DNA of 7,809 bases, from contig DAJH01000074.1 of the NCBI GenBank assembly GCA_002498925.1, forward strand, positions 1 through 7,809, read 5' to 3'. This document shows positions 6,317 to 7,809 of this stretch, one piece after another. This stretch comes from Euryarchaeota archaeon UBA173 (GTDB taxonomy: Archaea; Thermoplasmatota; Poseidoniia; Poseidoniales; Thalassarchaeaceae). How positions within the stretch are numbered: position 1 is the stretch's first letter; every line of letters starts with the position of its first letter. Made by a program: the position numbers and the translations under genes. The notes beneath the pieces were generated by a model, which saw only the letters and a list, made by a program, of their open reading frames with translations, ran no database searches and was not told the DNA's origin.

Positions 6317-7525
6317 GTGTTGAAGAACCCTCTTTGTACACTGAGTACTGTGCCGATACCCCTTAACCCCCCTGAGATTGGAGATTTGGGCCTCCTCTCG
6401 AGGTATCCTATGCTCCCCCAGGGAAGGGAACACATGAGGTCCGTACTCAGTGAGAATGGGATTACCGTGGAGGACCTGATTGAGGCTCCTTGGTTGGAAG
6501 ACGTACGGAATAGGGGCAGGCTACGCCTACTTGAGTCGGTAATGCACAGAGATGGGGTTGACGCTGCTACGGTTGTTGACCTCTCTACTGACTTGGGGAG
6601 GATGACGGAGTCCCTCTCATTCCTGCATGCTATGCTTGTGGTCTGTGCGTCCTTCGATGAGCGTCTGCTTGCCCGCTGGATTGAAGGAGAGGCAAGTAGA
6701 GCCGACCAGTTGTTTGGAATGGACACAGATAATTTCGACAAAATAGCCACTTCATACCTCTCCGGTTTGAAAGAGGAGCAATCTAGTGGAACCAGAGAGA
6801 TTGAGTATTGGGTCCCAATGTCTGACTTCATCGAATTGTGCCCTCGAATTTCTGGCAACTACTGGAGGCTCGCAAATCGTCCTCTGAGAGAGGGGTGGGT
6901 TTGCATGAATGCATCTTCGGGTGAAGACAGCAGACAGAGGACCTCGAGGCTACTGAAGGAGCGTGTCAGGGAATACTTGGACAAATCTTGCAGGGAGAGG
7001 ATGGAAAGGATGAGTGATGAGTTTGCAGCACTGTTTTCAGAACCCGTGGAGAGGATTACGGGACTTCTCTCGGAAAGGGTCAGTGCAGAGTTGCCAATGT
7101 CCGCAGCAGTCAGAGAGGATTGGCCCCCCTGCTTCGAGTCCGCGGTTTCCGAATTGAATCAAGGCGTAAACGTGAATCACGTTGGCAGAGTTTTCCTTGC
7201 ATCATTCTCAAGATCACTTGGGCATTCGCAGGAGCAGACTTGCGCCTTTTTCTCGGGTGCCCCGGACTACAATGCAGAAACGACTTCCTACCAAGTATCC
7301 CATGTGTACGAGAGGGAATACACGCCGCATGGTTGCGCGTCCCTAAAAACATCGGCTAGATGCCCGGTAAACATCGGTGACGATAGGCTATGTGATCAAG
7401 AGTGGATGACGCACCCTCTAAAATATCTGAGAGCTAAGCAAAGACGTAGATTTCAGGCTCCCACCGAGGCAGGTCCGACACAGGAATCGGAGGCAAAGGG
7501 GAGCGTTTCAGGCAATTCTTCATAG
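6317..7525 (+). CDS. priL: DNA primase large (regulatory, iron-sulfur) subunit PriL
   Basis: 402 residues from a GTG start. PriL partners the catalytic PriS subunit (not in this window) to make RNA primers. The N-terminal domain begins with GDLGLLSRYPMLPQGREH (residues about 22-39), matching the archaeal LxRYPFLP-type opening. The C-terminal domain carries the Fe-S signature: WPPC (Cys272), GVNVNHVGRVFLASF, then YQVSHVYE (around 327-334), PHGC (Cys340), ARC (Cys349) and RLC (Cys359), closed by THPLKYL. All four cluster cysteines are present, so an intact 4Fe-4S cluster is expected. After about residue 375 comes a low-complexity, polar Gln/Glu/Ser tail. The first about 20 residues are proline-rich and not clearly conserved, so GTG at 6350 is an alternative start. 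The gene diverges from mptE and is followed 39 bases on by the DUF373 gene on the same strand. Confidence 0.95.
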   Translation: MLKNPLCTLSTVPIPLNPPEIGDLGLLSRYPMLPQGREHMRSVLSENGITVEDLIEAPWLEDVRNRGRLRLLESVMHRDGVDAATVVDLSTDLGRMTESLSFLHAMLVVCASFDERLLARWIEGEASRADQLFGMDTDNFDKIATSYLSGLKEEQSSGTREIEYWVPMSDFIELCPRISGNYWRLANRPLREGWVCMNASSGEDSRQRTSRLLKERVREYLDKSCRERMERMSDEFAALFSEPVERITGLLSERVSAELPMSAAVREDWPPCFESAVSELNQGVNVNHVGRVFLASFSRSLGHSQEQTCAFFSGAPDYNAETTSYQVSHVYEREYTPHGCASLKTSARCPVNIGDDRLCDQEWMTHPLKYLRAKQRRRFQAPTEAGPTQESEAKGSVSGNSS

Positions 7526-7550
7526 CGTCATTGATGATATCAACAGTCGA

Positions 7551-7557
7551 GGGGGAG
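7551..7557 (+). promoter_or_regulatory. Ribosome binding site of the DUF373 gene
   Basis: GGGGGAG ends 7 bases before ATG at 7565, good spacing for archaeal initiation. The 39-base gap after priL has no recognisable terminator or promoter, which fits cotranscription with priL. Confidence 0.5.
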
Positions 7558-7564
7558 TGGTCAG

Positions 7565-7809
7565 ATGGTGCGGACTCTAGTTCTAACCGTTGACAGGGAC
7601 AATGACCTAGGGGTAAAGGCCGGCATTAGAGGACCTGTAATCGGGAGGAAGGCCACTCTGGCAGCAGCTCTCAGACTGGGGCTAGCTGATCCGGAGGAGT
7701 CAGATACCAACGCAATACTGGGAGCCCTCCATCGTCACGATAAACTGAATGAAGAGGCCGTGGGGGACGACGAGGTTCAGATTGCACTTCTGACAGGAGA
7801 TGTGAGGGT
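7565..7809 (+). CDS. DUF373 family archaeal membrane protein, N-terminal part (partial)
   Basis: 81 complete codons before the window ends. The start MVRTLVLTVDRDNDLG, then GPVIGRKATLAAALRLGLADPEESDTNAI (given here as key stretches GPVIGR, LADPEESDTNAIL) and the later VQIALLTGDVRV match the soluble N-terminal domain of DUF373, an archaeal family of about 350-400 residues whose C-terminal half is multi-spanning membrane. The transmembrane part lies beyond the window, so it is not seen here. The biochemical function of the family is not known to me. The conserved acidic motifs VDRDND and DPEESD suggest a metal- or nucleotide-binding site, but that is speculation. An in-frame GTG follows the ATG directly; the ATG has the better ribosome-binding-site spacing. 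The gene probably belongs to the priL transcript. Confidence 0.88.
   Translation, partial: MVRTLVLTVDRDNDLGVKAGIRGPVIGRKATLAAALRLGLADPEESDTNAILGALHRHDKLNEEAVGDDEVQIALLTGDVR

Noticed and set aside
6290..6433. 48-codon N-terminal extension of MptE
   Set aside because: It would overlap the start of priL on the opposite strand by over 100 bases and shows no MptE-like sequence; the ATG at 6289 has a clear GGAGAG site.
6286..6858. 190-residue minus-strand open frame opposite priL
   Set aside because: Ser-rich, no motif, overlaps both the start of mptE and the conserved N-terminal domain of PriL; a shadow frame.

Overview
The window reads as a chromosomal segment of a euryarchaeon. The decisive marker is a complete large subunit of DNA polymerase D (DP2), an enzyme absent from bacteria. 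It is backed by an archaeal/eukaryotic-type primase large subunit (PriL), an archaeal MptE-like pterin diphosphokinase and the start of a DUF373 protein. The balanced base composition, Shine-Dalgarno-led starts and gene mix would fit an uncultured marine lineage such as Marine Group II (Poseidoniales) or a relative. That placement is inference and cannot be settled from this sequence alone.

Layout. Bases 1-261 (minus) hold the N-terminal 87 residues of a cyclophilin whose end lies outside the window. A 181-base spacer (262-442) follows, with a possible TATA-like element and two small palindromes. Bases 443-1429 (minus) carry a tight pair, pyrE (orotate phosphoribosyltransferase) then a CsaA-like protein; the stop codon of the first touches the start codon of the second (TGAATG). 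A divergent spacer (1430-1558) contains a perfect GC-rich hairpin. Bases 1559-5530 (plus) encode PolD DP2, 1323 residues. Its stop codon abuts the stop codon of mptE (5531-6289, minus) with no base between. mptE and priL (6317-7525, plus) then diverge with only 27 bases between their start codons. priL is followed after 39 bases by a DUF373 membrane-protein gene that runs off the window at 7809.

How the genes relate. DP2 is the catalytic subunit of the replicative polymerase and PriL the iron-sulfur regulatory subunit of the primase, so two core replisome parts lie within 0.8 kb of each other. The metabolic genes supply pyrimidine nucleotides (pyrE) and pterin cofactors (mptE, probably for a folate or methanopterin-type C1 carrier needed in thymidylate and purine synthesis). 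A nucleotide-supply/replication grouping is therefore reasonable, but it is inference from position only.

I found no mobile element, CRISPR array, tRNA or rRNA, and no convincing new system. The points most worth a second look are structural details of DP2 (widened zinc knuckles, a charged coiled-coil-like insert, a C-terminal PCNA-binding motif without its glutamine), a catalytic-loop substitution in PyrE, and the extreme packing around mptE.
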